A stretch of DNA of 64,000 bases. Origin: Dysgonomonas sp. 25. Lineage in GTDB: Bacteria; Bacteroidota; Bacteroidia; Bacteroidales; Dysgonomonadaceae. This document shows positions 16,061 to 25,539 of this stretch, one piece after another. The DNA is taken from contig NZ_QVMN01000002.1 in the NCBI RefSeq assembly GCF_010501075.1, forward strand, positions 496,001 to 560,000, read 5' to 3'. The translations under genes and the position numbers were made by a program. Position 1 is the first letter of the stretch, and the number at the start of each line of letters is the position of its first letter. A model generated the notes under the pieces. That model was not told the DNA's origin. It searched no databases and saw only the letters and a program-made list of their open reading frames with translations.

Positions 16061-16816
16061 CTATTCAGCAGCAACCAAGTCGGGATCGATCATGATACGT
16101 CCGCAATATTCGCAAACGATAATCTTTTTACCGATTTTGATATCCATTTGTTTCTGAGGCGGTATTTTGTTGAAGCATCCACCACACGCTCCGCGCTCTA
16201 CCATTACGATAGCCAATCCGTTGCGGGCGCTTTTGCGGATACGTTTGAATGCTGTAAGCAAACGAGGTTCCACTTCGTTTTCGATTTTCTTCACTTCATC
16301 GCGAAGCTCCTCTTCCTGTTGTTTGGTTTCGTTCACAATGCTATCCAACTCATCCTTTTTCTGGGTGAGGTCACCTTTGCGCTCTTCTAAGAAAGTGTTG
16401 CTTTTTTCTATTTCTTCGGCATATCTTTTCGATTCGATAGTGAATTCCTTGATACGCTTCTCCGATAGCTGGATTTCGAGCTCTTCGTATTCGATTTCTT
16501 TTGTCAGGTGGTCGAATTCGCGGTTATTGCGGACGTTATCCAATTGCTCCTTATATTTAATAACCTTAGTAGCCGATTCCTGCGCCTTGATTTTCTGCTC
16601 CGAAATCGCTGTTTCAGCTTCTTTCTGCTCGGTCTGATATTTTTGTATACGTGTCTCGAGACCGATGATTTCGTCTTCTAAATCGGCCACTTCCAACGGA
16701 AGTTCTCCACGAAGTATTTTGATATTGTCTATTTCCGACAATTTTTGTTGAAGCGAATAAAGTGTTCTCAACTTATCTTCAACCGTAATTTCTTTTTCGA
16801 CCTGTTTCTTTGCCAT
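16061..16816 (-). CDS. coiled-coil protein with C4-type zinc ribbon
   Basis: The 251-residue protein is a long coiled coil (about residues 5-195, rich in E, K and Q heptads) followed by a zinc ribbon with two CxxC-type pairs (GACGGCFNKIPPQ and VCEYCGRIMIDPD). This is the DUF164/zf-RING_7 layout found across bacteria, with suggested roles as a nucleic-acid-associated chaperone-like factor (function not settled). It follows the Nif3-family gene by 112 bases on the same strand, a pairing commonly seen in Bacteroidota. Confidence 0.9.
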   Translation of the reverse strand: MAKKQVEKEITVEDKLRTLYSLQQKLSEIDNIKILRGELPLEVADLEDEIIGLETRIQKYQTEQKEAETAISEQKIKAQESATKVIKYKEQLDNVRNNREFDHLTKEIEYEELEIQLSEKRIKEFTIESKRYAEEIEKSNTFLEERKGDLTQKKDELDSIVNETKQQEEELRDEVKKIENEVEPRLLTAFKRIRKSARNGLAIVMVERGACGGCFNKIPPQKQMDIKIGKKIIVCEYCGRIMIDPDLVAAE

Positions 16817-16928
16817 AGTAGTTATATATTTATAGATAATTATTTAAATAAAAAAATGCAGCAATCCGGCAATATTATTACCTTCTTACTACATTATCAT
16901 AAACAAGCTGGAGTATGTCACAGCCTAT

Positions 16929-18023
16929 TTACAAATAGTTGACCGGATTAATATCGGTCCCCGACATATAGAGTGCAAAGGTAGGATATTTTTCCGAAAT
17001 GACATCAAGAAATACATTTTTTGTGAAAATCTCCGATTCGTAATGCCCTACCGTTGCCAGCAGTATCTTGTCCTCCACATCGTAATAGTCATTGTATTTA
17101 GCTTCACCGGTGACAAAGACATCTGCGCCATATCCGATGGCATTGGGAATAAGGAAAGCTCCGCCTCCGCTGCAAATAGCGACATCGCGTATCGGTTTCC
17201 GGCGAAGGGCAGAATGCATCAACGTTGACAAGTGGAAGGTATCTTTGAGGTGATAGAGGAAATCCTCCTCGTCCATTTCCTCCGGCAATGTTCCCACAAT
17301 ACCGCTTCCGGCTTGCGACCAGCTGTTTTGCAGGGCATAAAAGTCATATGCCGGCTCTTCGTATGGATGTACGGCGAGCAACGCCTGCAATACCTCGTTC
17401 TGTTTGTAGACAGGCAATACCAGTTCGATACGTACTTCGTCTTCGGTGTGCAATTCTCCCACATTGCCGACAAAAGGGTTGGTTTCTTCGCCTGCGCGGA
17501 ATGTACCTTTACCTTCTATATTGTAGCTGCACGAATCGTATTCGCCTATGCTTCCCGCTCCTGCATTGAAAAGCGAGTTGCGGACTATCTCGGCATGCGA
17601 ATGGGGCACAAATGTCACCAGTTTCAGTAATTTCCCCGTTTGAGGGGCGAGGATGCGTATATGTTGCAAGCCTAACAGGTTGGCTAAGTAGTAATTGATT
17701 CCCAGTTTGGCGTTGTCGAGGTTCGTATGGGCGGCATATATTACAATGTCGTGCTTGCATGCTTTCATCATACAGCGTTCTACATAATTCTTTCCCGTCA
17801 ACGATTTGAAGGGGCGGAAAGCCAACGGATGATGCGAGATAATAAGGTTACAGCCTAATGCTACCGCTTCGTCCACAACGACTTCGGTCACATCTATGCA
17901 CAATAGTGCCGCTTTGGCTTCCTGATGGATATTGCCTATTTGTACGCCCGAGTTGTCGAAACTCTCCTGTAACGGAATAGGAGCCAGTTGCTCAATAGTC
18001 TGTAGTATCTCTTTTATTTTCAT
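16929..18023 (-). CDS. Nif3-like dinuclear metal centre protein
   Basis: The 364-residue protein is the long form of the YbgI/YqfO/Nif3 family. N-terminal ESFDNSGVQIGN and LIISHHPLAFRPFKSL and C-terminal CSGGGAFLIPNA and VTGEAKYNDYYDVE, LLATVGHYESE supply the His, Asp and Glu ligands of the two-metal site. An inserted PII-like domain occupies about residues 130-240 (LLKLVTFVPHSHAEIVRNSLFNAGAGSIGEYDSCSY). The family includes GTP cyclohydrolase-like and other proposed activities, none certain. A TATCTTTG -7 element lies at 18049-18056 on the minus strand. Confidence 0.92.
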   Translation of the reverse strand: MKIKEILQTIEQLAPIPLQESFDNSGVQIGNIHQEAKAALLCIDVTEVVVDEAVALGCNLIISHHPLAFRPFKSLTGKNYVERCMMKACKHDIVIYAAHTNLDNAKLGINYYLANLLGLQHIRILAPQTGKLLKLVTFVPHSHAEIVRNSLFNAGAGSIGEYDSCSYNIEGKGTFRAGEETNPFVGNVGELHTEDEVRIELVLPVYKQNEVLQALLAVHPYEEPAYDFYALQNSWSQAGSGIVGTLPEEMDEEDFLYHLKDTFHLSTLMHSALRRKPIRDVAICSGGGAFLIPNAIGYGADVFVTGEAKYNDYYDVEDKILLATVGHYESEIFTKNVFLDVISEKYPTFALYMSGTDINPVNYL

Positions 18024-18127
18024 CTTTCTTTGATTTTACATGCAATATCAAAGATAAATTTTTTAACGGTTATGAAAGAATAAACTTCCAATATTTTGTC
18101 TGCTATCGACTCTCTTGTTGTTAATAG

Positions 18128-18943
18128 CTATTTAGACATCATATTTTGCATCATATGCTGAAATGTTGATAATGGGAGAAGTGCCCGCAAAAAGAAGGCT
18201 AATTTGGTAGAGAAATCACTTCTGTATCTTAGCTTTGAGCTTTTGCTGTTGACAGCCCGGAATATCGTTTTTGCATCTATGGCCGGATTGTATCCTTTTG
18301 TATAGCCATCTGTGAGAGACTTGTACCATTTGCCGAAGCTTTCTTTGTAATCATCCGGATATTTCTCAAGAGGCAGGTTTTGTATCGATTGATAAAGGTT
18401 GGTCTTGACAACTCCCGGTTCGATGATTTTTAAATTGATATTGAAGGGTTTCAATTCGTAGCGGAGGCTCTCCATAAAACCTTCGATTGCCCATTTTGAC
18501 GTATGATATACCGATTGGAAAGGAAATGTCAACCTGCCTGCGATGGACGAAACTGTTACGATTGTTCCTGCTTTTCTTTTTCTGAAATGAGGTATTAGAG
18601 CTTTCGTGACGTTTATTACACCCTTGATATTGGTGTCGATAACATTCCCGATGGTCTCTTCTTGGGTCAATTCTATCGGATTTGTTGTATAGATTCCCGC
18701 ATTGTTTACTAATACGTCTATCTTTCCATACCTCTCCAAGACCTCTTGTATGCATTCTTCTATGGAGTTTTTATCTTTGACGTCCATCCGGAAATACTCG
18801 ATATTTGGCAATGCTTCGGCTTTGTCTGCATTTTGCATGTTGCGCATGGTAGCTGCGACGTTCCAGCCGTTTTCGGCGAACAGGATGGCTGTTTCTTTTC
18901 CGATACCCGAGGAGGCTCCTGTAATCAGTATTGTTTTCATCAT
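18128..18943 (-). CDS. short-chain dehydrogenase/reductase
   Basis: The 271-residue Rossmann-fold oxidoreductase shows the cofactor motif TGASSGIG at the N-terminus, NNAGIY, a catalytic serine in VSSIAGRLTFP and the YHTSK active-site Tyr/Lys. It is a classical SDR; the substrate is unknown. The ATG at 18943 begins MMKTILITGASSG and is preferred, but an upstream in-frame ATG at 18970 would add nine residues. It lies just after a Crp/Fnr-type regulator on the same strand and may be its target or partner. Confidence 0.9.
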   Translation of the reverse strand: MMKTILITGASSGIGKETAILFAENGWNVAATMRNMQNADKAEALPNIEYFRMDVKDKNSIEECIQEVLERYGKIDVLVNNAGIYTTNPIELTQEETIGNVIDTNIKGVINVTKALIPHFRKRKAGTIVTVSSIAGRLTFPFQSVYHTSKWAIEGFMESLRYELKPFNINLKIIEPGVVKTNLYQSIQNLPLEKYPDDYKESFGKWYKSLTDGYTKGYNPAIDAKTIFRAVNSKSSKLRYRSDFSTKLAFFLRALLPLSTFQHMMQNMMSK

Positions 18944-18996
18944 TGTCGTTTTTTTTTGATTTATAGTCACAAAGCTACAACGACAGCGATTCCCGG

Positions 18997-19584
18997 TTAC
19001 TTGATATTTGTTAGGAAAATCTGTTTCCTGATTCTGCTCAAAGATTCTGGCTTGATACCGATATAGGAAGCTATGTATTGAATAGGTACATTCTGCACCA
19101 ATGCCGGGTCTTCCTTCAAAAGCTTGGCATATCTTTCTGTTGCATTCAGCGTAAGTTGGTCGATAACGCGTTGCTCTTTCTCCAGCAAGAAAAATTCCAT
19201 TATCTTACGACCGAATTTTTGCCATTTGGCCGAACTGTTATAAAGGGATTCCAAATCGTCCTTGGATATGTGTAATAGCTTGGCATCCGTTATCGATTGC
19301 AATATTTGCTCTGATTGGGTATTATACAAAAAGCTGGATAATGCTGTCGAAAAATGTCCGGGTATTATCAAATGGATAGTTTGTTCTTCTGCATCTTCCG
19401 ACATCGTATAATACCTCAGATATCCCGAATCGACGAAATAGGCGAGGCTCGACTGGTCGCCCTCCTTTATCAGAATCTCGTTCTTTTTACAACAATAGGG
19501 CTTAAATAGTGACCTGATAATCTCTTCGTCATCATCCGTCAATGGGATAAAGGTGGTTATCTTGGCAATTAATTTGTCGTACAT
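18997..19584 (-). CDS. Crp/Fnr family transcriptional regulator
   Basis: The 195-residue protein has a cyclic-nucleotide-binding-type beta-roll (about 20-115: CCKKNEILIKEGDQSSLAYFVDSGYLRYY, HLIIPGHFSTALSSFL) and a C-terminal winged-helix region (VPIQYIASYIGIKPESLSRIRKQI). The canonical cAMP-contacting Arg/Ser motif is absent, as is common for Bacteroidota members, so the ligand is unknown. It precedes the SDR gene by about 50 bases and likely forms a unit with it. Confidence 0.9.
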   Translation of the reverse strand: MYDKLIAKITTFIPLTDDDEEIIRSLFKPYCCKKNEILIKEGDQSSLAYFVDSGYLRYYTMSEDAEEQTIHLIIPGHFSTALSSFLYNTQSEQILQSITDAKLLHISKDDLESLYNSSAKWQKFGRKIMEFFLLEKEQRVIDQLTLNATERYAKLLKEDPALVQNVPIQYIASYIGIKPESLSRIRKQIFLTNIK

Positions 19585-19632
19585 AATGAGAGCAGCCTTT
19601 TAATGAATGATAAAGTTAGGGGAAGAATATAA

Positions 19633-19657
19633 AAGCAACCCTATTGTAGAGTTGCTT
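19633..19657 (-). terminator. terminator of the grpE-dnaJ operon
   Basis: AAGCAAC (19633-19639) pairs with GTTGCTT (19651-19657). On the minus strand the stem is followed by TTTTATATT. Confidence 0.6.
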
Positions 19658-19668
19658 CCCTTTTTGTT

Positions 19669-20802
19669 TTAGTCAAACATCCTGCGGAAATGACTGAATA
19701 TCTTTTCTTTAATCGAAGGGCTCGGTTTGAAGTTTTCCGATTGGCTTAGTTCTTCCAAAGCTTTTTTCTCTTTGTCAGACACTTTTTCAGGGACATAAAT
19801 ACTTATATTGATAAGCAAGTCGCCTGTGCCGTAACGATTTACACTCGGAAGCCCTTTATTCTTCAAGCGGAGTACCGTTCCGGGTTGTGTTCCTGCATCG
19901 ACGTTGATTTTCACCTTCCCGTCTATGGTCGGAACTACAACGCTGCCACCCAAAGCGGCAGTTGTAATATCCAACAGGAGATTGTAAACGACATCGTTGT
20001 CATCGCGGAACAACTCAGGATGTGCTTCTTCCTCTACCAGAATCAATAAATCCCCGTTAACACCGCCGTGACGAGCAGCATTTCCTTTGCCACTCAACGA
20101 CAATTGCATGCCTTCGGCAACTCCGGCCGGAATATTGATGGTGATTACTTCCTCTTCGCGAAGGATGCCTTCACCTTGGCAATGGGAACATTTCTTCTTG
20201 ATTTCCTTACCTTCGCCCTGACAAGTCGGACAGGTCGATTGTGTCTGCATCTGCCCCAGAATGGTGTTGACAACGCGTGTCACCACTCCCGAACCTTTAC
20301 AGGTCGAGCAAGTTTCGTATGCTGTGCCCCCGTCTGCACCTGTTCCGTGACAGTGCGAGCAGGAAACGAACTTCTTGACTTTAATCTTTTTCTCTACGCC
20401 TTTGGCTATTTCACTCAGGTTGAGTTTTACCTTCACGCGCAGATCAGAGCCACGGTTGACGCGCGGGCCTCGTTGTCCGAAGCCTCCGAACCCACCGAAA
20501 TGCCCTCCGAATATATCGCCGAATTGCGAGAATATATCATCCATTGAGAAGCCTCCGGCATGACCTCCGAATCCGCCCGGCGCATCATGTCCATAGCGGT
20601 CGTAGCGGGCACGTTTGTCTTCGTCTCCTAATATTTCAAAAGCTTCGGCAGCTTCTTTAAATTTATCTTCGGCCTCTTTGTCTCCCGGATTTTTATCGGG
20701 GTGATGTTGAATAGCTTTTTTACGATATGCTTTCTTTATCTCTTCGTAAGTTGCCGAACGCGAAACTTCCAGCACTTCGTAATAATCTCTTTTTTTCGCC
20801 AT
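19669..20802 (-). CDS. dnaJ: chaperone DnaJ
   Basis: The 377-residue co-chaperone stimulates the DnaK ATPase and delivers unfolded clients. In order it has a J domain (residues 1-70 with the HPD triad in [15 protein letters not shown]), a Gly/Phe-rich linker (about 75-115), a zinc-finger region with four CxxCxGxG repeats ([36 protein letters not shown]), and the C-terminal substrate-binding domain. Length is normal. grpE lies 32 bases upstream on the same strand. Confidence 0.98.
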   Translation of the reverse strand: MAKKRDYYEVLEVSRSATYEEIKKAYRKKAIQHHPDKNPGDKEAEDKFKEAAEAFEILGDEDKRARYDRYGHDAPGGFGGHAGGFSMDDIFSQFGDIFGGHFGGFGGFGQRGPRVNRGSDLRVKVKLNLSEIAKGVEKKIKVKKFVSCSHCHGTGADGGTAYETCSTCKGSGVVTRVVNTILGQMQTQSTCPTCQGEGKEIKKKCSHCQGEGILREEEVITINIPAGVAEGMQLSLSGKGNAARHGGVNGDLLILVEEEAHPELFRDDNDVVYNLLLDITTAALGGSVVVPTIDGKVKINVDAGTQPGTVLRLKNKGLPSVNRYGTGDLLINISIYVPEKVSDKEKKALEELSQSENFKPSPSIKEKIFSHFRRMFD

Positions 20803-20834
20803 TTGTTATTATATAGGTATGTGGTATGGATTGA

Positions 20835-21389
20835 TTACTTTGCAACAATCACTTTCGGATAACGGATTACTTTGTCGTCGAGGGTATAACCTTTTTGTAC
20901 ACAGTCGATAACCTTGTCTTTGTCATCCTCTTTCTGAGCCGGAATGGTTGTGATCGCTTCGTGCTTATCTGTATCGAAGGCATGCCCTATAGTTTCGATT
21001 TCTTTCACTCCATGCTTGGTGAGGAAGTTCTTGAATTTGTTGTAGATCAGATCTACCCCCTCTTTTACGGCATTTACATCTTCGGCCGTAGCGATGTTTT
21101 CGAGTGCCCGTTCAAAATCGTCAACAACTGTAATCACATCTACCAAAACCTTTTCGCTTCCACTCTTGAGCAAGTCTGCCTTTTCTTTGAGTGTGCGTTT
21201 ACGGTAATTATCGAATTCGGCAGTCAGACGCAGATAAGAATCCTGTAGTTCTTTATTTTTAGCTTCGAGTTCCGCCAAAGTGTCACTTTCCAATGATTCA
21301 ACTACTTCCTCCGGCTGCTCATTTGTCATATTTTTCGGATCTACTGTTTCTTCCGATTCTTGTTTCTTATTTTCTTTTTCCTCTTTCAT
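20835..21389 (-). CDS. grpE: nucleotide exchange factor GrpE
   Basis: The 184-residue protein releases ADP from DnaK. A charged, disordered N-terminus (about 1-40) leads into a long coiled coil (LAELEAKNKELQDSYLRLTAEFDNYRKRTLKEK) and the C-terminal beta domain with GVKEIETIGHAFDTDKHEAI, a family signature. It forms an operon with dnaJ. No CIRCE-type inverted repeat was seen upstream. Confidence 0.97.
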   Translation of the reverse strand: MKEEKENKKQESEETVDPKNMTNEQPEEVVESLESDTLAELEAKNKELQDSYLRLTAEFDNYRKRTLKEKADLLKSGSEKVLVDVITVVDDFERALENIATAEDVNAVKEGVDLIYNKFKNFLTKHGVKEIETIGHAFDTDKHEAITTIPAQKEDDKDKVIDCVQKGYTLDDKVIRYPKVIVAK

Positions 21390-21497
21390 ATGATGATATT
21401 TGTTTTATTTACAGTATATTATAAGAACACTTGACGGGCGTTGATTGTTTACTCGCCGATTATTCTCCTATCTATCAACAAAAGTCTTGCCAAAAGG

Positions 21498-21530
21498 AAA
21501 GGCTCGCTACAAATTAGCAGCAAGCCTCTT
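21498..21530 (-). terminator. terminator of recA
   Basis: An interrupted stem pairs AGGCT and GCTAC-like segments (21500-21510) with TAGC and AGCCT (21515-21527). On the minus strand it is followed by TTTCCTTTT. It lies just after the recA stop. Confidence 0.55.
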
Positions 21531-21546
21531 AAATATCTTATACCGA

Positions 21547-22575
21547 TTACTTCTTCTCTCTCAAAGCAGCAAAAATAAGTCCTTCCAGCTCTTCTGCCAA
21601 TTCAGGATTGTCTTTGATGGTATCTTTTGCTGCTTCGCGTCCTTGCCCCAACTTAGTCTCGTTGTAGCTGTACCACGAGCCGCTTTTCTTGATGATGCCC
21701 AATTCTGCCCCTAAGTCGATAATTTCGCCCGAGCGCGAGATACCTTCGCCATACATAATGTCGAATTCGGCTTTGCGGAAAGGAGGCGCTACTTTGTTCT
21801 TCGCCACTTTTACGCGGGTTTGGCTACCTTTCACTTCGTCTCCGTCTTTCAATTGCCCTATGCGGCGGATATCTAAGCGGACAGATGAATAGTACTTCAA
21901 AGCATTACCACCGGTAGTCGTTTCGGGTGAACCGAACATTACCCCGATTTTGTCGCGCAACTGGTTGATGAAGATACAAACCGTATTCGTTTTGCTGATA
22001 GCTGCTGTAAGCTTACGCAGTGCTTGCGACATCAGGCGCGCTTGCAATCCCATCTTCGAGTCGCCCATGTCGCCTTCCAATTCGGCTTTAGGAGTCAATG
22101 CCGCTACCGAGTCGATGACGAGGATGTCGATAGCCGACGAGCGTATCAGTTGCTCGGCAATTTCGAGCGCCTGCTCTCCACTGTCGGGCTGAGAAATCCA
22201 AAGGTTGTCGATATCGACGCCTAACTTCTCTGCATAGAAGCGGTCGAATGCGTGTTCAGCATCCACAAAGGCTGCAATGCCGCCCAATTTCTGAGCTTCG
22301 GCAATAGCGTGGATAGCCAGTGTCGTTTTACCCGACGATTCAGGGCCGTATATTTCTATCACACGTCCACGCGGATAACCGCCTACGCCGAGAGCTGCGT
22401 TCAACGCGATAGAGCCTGTCGGGACAACAGCTACTTCGGTCACTTCTTCGTCGCCCATCTTCATGATAGAACCTTTACCGAAGTTCTTTTCTATTTTGTC
22501 CATTGCCGCTTGCAATGCTTTCATCTTTTCTGCATTTGGTGCTGCCTTTGCAGCCTCTTTCTTTTCTTCTGCCAT
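21547..22575 (-). CDS. recA: recombinase RecA
   Basis: The 342-residue protein forms ATP-dependent filaments on single-stranded DNA for homologous recombination and triggers the SOS response. The Walker A motif GPESSGKTT, the EHAFD segment, Walker [10 protein letters not shown], the L2 loop region [21 protein letters not shown] and NQLRDKIG are all present. Length is normal. bcp lies 11 bases upstream on the same strand, so the two are probably read together. Confidence 0.98.
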   Translation of the reverse strand: MAEEKKEAAKAAPNAEKMKALQAAMDKIEKNFGKGSIMKMGDEEVTEVAVVPTGSIALNAALGVGGYPRGRVIEIYGPESSGKTTLAIHAIAEAQKLGGIAAFVDAEHAFDRFYAEKLGVDIDNLWISQPDSGEQALEIAEQLIRSSAIDILVIDSVAALTPKAELEGDMGDSKMGLQARLMSQALRKLTAAISKTNTVCIFINQLRDKIGVMFGSPETTTGGNALKYYSSVRLDIRRIGQLKDGDEVKGSQTRVKVAKNKVAPPFRKAEFDIMYGEGISRSGEIIDLGAELGIIKKSGSWYSYNETKLGQGREAAKDTIKDNPELAEELEGLIFAALREKK

Positions 22576-22586
22576 GCTGTTTATTC

Positions 22587-23048
22587 TTATTTTGAGTTTA
22601 ATATTTGTTGAGCGTGTTCTTTGGTCTTGATTTCTTTAGGGCCTATGACCTTTTCTATAATCCCTTCCTCGTTTATCAGGAAGGTCGTACGGTTAGTGCC
22701 CATATAGGTGCGTCCCATAAACTTCTTCTCGCCCCAGACACCGAATGCGTTAACCAGCTTCATGTCCGTGTCGGCGATGAGCGGGAAGGGTAGTTGCTGC
22801 TTCTCGATGAACTTCTGATGCGACTTTTCGCTGTCTACGCTGACGCCTACTATCTCGTATCCGGCTTTGCGTAACTCCTGAAAGTTGTCCCTGAAACTGC
22901 AAGCCTCTGCCGTACATCCCGGCGTACTATCTTTCGGGTAGAAATAGAGTACCAGTTTCTTGCCGGCGTAGTCGGATGCTTTCACTTCCTTTCCGTCTTG
23001 ATTGTTTCCCAGTATAGCCGGGATCTTGTCTCCTACCTGTAATGCCAT
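22587..23048 (-). CDS. bcp: thioredoxin-dependent thiol peroxidase (Bcp/PrxQ)
   Basis: The 153-residue cytosolic peroxiredoxin reduces hydrogen peroxide and organic hydroperoxides. The active-site motif [17 protein letters not shown] carries the peroxidatic Cys and, five residues on, the resolving Cys typical of the PrxQ class. It sits between a LOG-family gene and recA, all on the minus strand with short gaps. Confidence 0.95.
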   Translation of the reverse strand: MALQVGDKIPAILGNNQDGKEVKASDYAGKKLVLYFYPKDSTPGCTAEACSFRDNFQELRKAGYEIVGVSVDSEKSHQKFIEKQQLPFPLIADTDMKLVNAFGVWGEKKFMGRTYMGTNRTTFLINEEGIIEKVIGPKEIKTKEHAQQILNSK

Positions 23049-23079
23049 TGTTTCCCTCCTTATTCTTCTATCTATGCAT

Positions 23080-23658
23080 TTATTTTGCTGTCTCGAACCA
23101 TTTGTCGTTTACCTGCGGCACATAGTGTTCCATCTTGCCCAGAAGCTTTTCGATGTCGCTGTCGACCAGCAACATGTGCTTGTACTCGGGTTTCAGGAAC
23201 TTGTTTTCGGCCATCTGGTCTATAAAGGTGATGAGCGCATCGTAGTAACCGTTGATATTCAACAGCCCGATAGGCTTTTGGTGCAGGTTGAGTTGTGCCC
23301 ACGTAAGCACTTCGAATAGTTCTTCCATCGTCCCGAATCCGCCGGGTAAGGCTATGATGGCATCGCACCGCTCAAACATCATTGTCTTGCGTTCGTGCAT
23401 GGTAGACACTACGTGCGTTTCGGTCAGCCGGGGATGGGCAAGTTCCTTCTTGTTCAGGAAGGTAGGGATGATGCCTATCGCTTCCGTTCCTCCATCCAGT
23501 GCACCGTCGGCGACAGCCCCCATCAATCCTACATGCGCTCCTCCGTACACCAAGCCGTAGCCCCGTGCAGCGATAGCTTTGCCCGTAGCGTAAGCCTGTT
23601 GCATGTAGCTGTTGATGCCGCCTTCGGACGATCCACAGAAGACAGTGATATATTTCAT
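23080..23658 (-). CDS. LOG family / TIGR00730 Rossmann-fold protein
   Basis: The 192-residue protein carries the lysine-decarboxylase-like LOG motifs PGGFGTMEELFEVLTW and a nucleotide-binding VFCGSSEGG start. Characterised members are nucleoside 5'-monophosphate phosphoribohydrolases (cytokinin-activating in plants, purine nucleotide hydrolysis in bacteria). The start at 23658 (MKYITVF) is chosen because a TATCTTTG -7 box at 23682-23689 would place the transcription start near 23676, where the alternative ATG lies. Confidence 0.9.
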   Translation of the reverse strand: MKYITVFCGSSEGGINSYMQQAYATGKAIAARGYGLVYGGAHVGLMGAVADGALDGGTEAIGIIPTFLNKKELAHPRLTETHVVSTMHERKTMMFERCDAIIALPGGFGTMEELFEVLTWAQLNLHQKPIGLLNINGYYDALITFIDQMAENKFLKPEYKHMLLVDSDIEKLLGKMEHYVPQVNDKWFETAK

Positions 23659-23689
23659 ATGGGTAGCTGGATTCATCAGAGCAAAGATA

Positions 23690-24150
23690 GTAATTATATA
23701 CCAATCCTCACCCCTTGGAAGTGTAAAAGATATTCACAATCAGCGACTATTTAGAATTACACAAATGTGTCACTTTTTTGTCACCCTTTTGTTACTTTTG
23801 TTCCTTGTTAATTCTCTTATTATAAATGTGTTAATGTTAAAAAGGTATACGCGAAAACAGTGTTTTTCAAGAGGTTACTTTTTTATTATTTTTGTCATGC
23901 TGAGCGAAGCGAAGCATCTCGTCACGTTAGCGGAAAGAGATCCCTCGCATCCGCTCGGGATGACAAAATCCCGAAAAAGTAACAATTCTCTACTCGTTTT
24001 GCCCGTTTTTTAGCGTGGTTACTTTTTTATTACTTAACTAAAAATACATAAGGGAAACAGCCCTCGCGAACTGCCTCCCTGTATAGATAAAGTTGTTTAA
24101 ATCTTGTAACTCGTAACTTGTAACTGCCCGCAGGGCGAAGTAGCTGTTTA
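23690..24150. repeat. gene-free spacer with dispersed repeats
   Basis: No gene is supported. Bases 23765-23880 resemble 920-1140 (GTGTCACTTTTTTGTCACCC and CAGTGTTTTTC words). Bases 23893-23966 are a copy of the TCATGCTGAGC...TCGGGATGACAAA repeat also found at 1196-1285. Bases 24100-24145 carry CTTGTAACTCGTAACTTGTAAC followed by TGCCCGCAGGGCGAAG, the repeat also found at 3295-3350. Confidence 0.6.
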
Positions 24151-25488
24151 TCAGTCTTTCTTGCAGCGGACGGAACAGAAGATGTTCCTAGTGGAATAAT
24201 ATCGACTGACTTTCTCACCGTCATAAAAGACAGTGCGTGTCATTGCATTCGATGGAGTGTCGTAACCGCTCGCACTCCACAAATGTGCCCTTTGGCCATA
24301 GTCGCGAGTATAGAGAGCGAAGTAGCCGGTAAGCAAAATATTCATGCCGGGCTGCACTCTGGAGTTGATAACGTTAGAGGCACCGTTGCTGACATAAGTT
24401 GATTGACCAGGAGTCGGACAGCTATCTTTCATACCCTTGCCATGACCATTAGTAGCTGCACCGCGCACACCCATAAAACCAACAGTGATAGTACCGTTAG
24501 CGTCAACCAAACTGCTATATTGACTGGTATTTGTATTTATTTCCTGTTCTAATTGTGTCCACTCTACATCGCTTGGCAAGTGCCACCCGTTAGGGCAGAT
24601 GCCTTGTATATTAGCTGTCTGAGGAACACCTGCTTCACTATCATTGATCTCGAAATTTCCAGTAGCGTTGATTTCGATACCAGCTAAATCGTAGCGCCCT
24701 TTTCCGTTGGTTGCCGCTGCCCAATTATAAAGCAGTCCAAGACGTTTATTGTCGTCATAGGTGGTGGAAGTAGTAGGTGTTAGTGGATAACACCAAAGAG
24801 GCTCGGAATCGCTAGATGTACTAGAGGGAACTGCGATACTTACCCCAAAGGCTCTGTTCACTTGTGCATCATCGCCGGTGCGTCCACTACTGGCAAAAGT
24901 GGTAGCTGCCAAGTTGGTAATCATCCATCTGCCGGCAGTTGAGCCAAAGTAGCCCGAAAGAAAAATATTGCCATCCTGATCTCGGTGCCAGGCGCTTCCA
25001 GTAGTTGGATGCGGAGTATCAATGCCTTTGGCTGTATCATCCGCGTCACTTACTTTTACTTCGGCCACACCAGGAAAACCTGCCAATACAGCCCATCGAC
25101 TCATTCCTATTCCGGCATCTATATCTTGCCCTAAGTATTGCCACTCTGTCCCATCAAAAACATATATGCCTTGATAGATAAGGTTTGCTCCGCAAAAATT
25201 ATCTATAGCATTATATACCACCAATCCTGTGTGGTCGTTCAATACCCAATTGCCCGTAGCGCCGATAGAAGCCGATAATTCAGCTGGAGTAGTAGGTTTC
25301 AGGTTGGTTAACTCCACTCGCGGAAGGTTCAACCCTTTGGTGGTAGTGGCTCCTTCGGTCAGGTCGAGTAATGCGCCTGCGCGTGGTGCCTGGTTGCTGC
25401 CGATGGTTACTTGTGCAAATAGGTTTGCTGTACATAATGTTAAAGTTATGAATGCGGTAATAACCTGTGTTAGTTGCTTAAATTTCAT
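24151..25488 (-). CDS. secreted protein with Fibrobacter succinogenes major domain
   Basis: The 445-residue protein has a signal peptide (about 1-25, LCTANLFAQ), the shared module VTIGSNQAPRAGALLDL ... KGLNLPRVELTNLK, a conserved VVYNAID...IYVFDGTEWQYLGQD segment, and the C-terminal Fib_succ_major domain (LGLLYNWAAATNGKGRYD, IQGICPNGWHLPSDVEWTQLEQE, terminal FCSVRCKKD). It is probably displayed at the cell surface; its ligand is unknown. Its upstream region resembles that of the LRR gene at 1476: promoter, (GT)n tract, conserved 37-bp box, then hairpin repeats. This suggests a common control device. Confidence 0.87.
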   Translation of the reverse strand: MKFKQLTQVITAFITLTLCTANLFAQVTIGSNQAPRAGALLDLTEGATTTKGLNLPRVELTNLKPTTPAELSASIGATGNWVLNDHTGLVVYNAIDNFCGANLIYQGIYVFDGTEWQYLGQDIDAGIGMSRWAVLAGFPGVAEVKVSDADDTAKGIDTPHPTTGSAWHRDQDGNIFLSGYFGSTAGRWMITNLAATTFASSGRTGDDAQVNRAFGVSIAVPSSTSSDSEPLWCYPLTPTTSTTYDDNKRLGLLYNWAAATNGKGRYDLAGIEINATGNFEINDSEAGVPQTANIQGICPNGWHLPSDVEWTQLEQEINTNTSQYSSLVDANGTITVGFMGVRGAATNGHGKGMKDSCPTPGQSTYVSNGASNVINSRVQPGMNILLTGYFALYTRDYGQRAHLWSASGYDTPSNAMTRTVFYDGEKVSRYYSTRNIFCSVRCKKD

Positions 25489-25539
25489 ATGATTCTGTTA
25501 TTAATGGATAAATATTGTTGGTTTTATAGCTGTTAGCTT

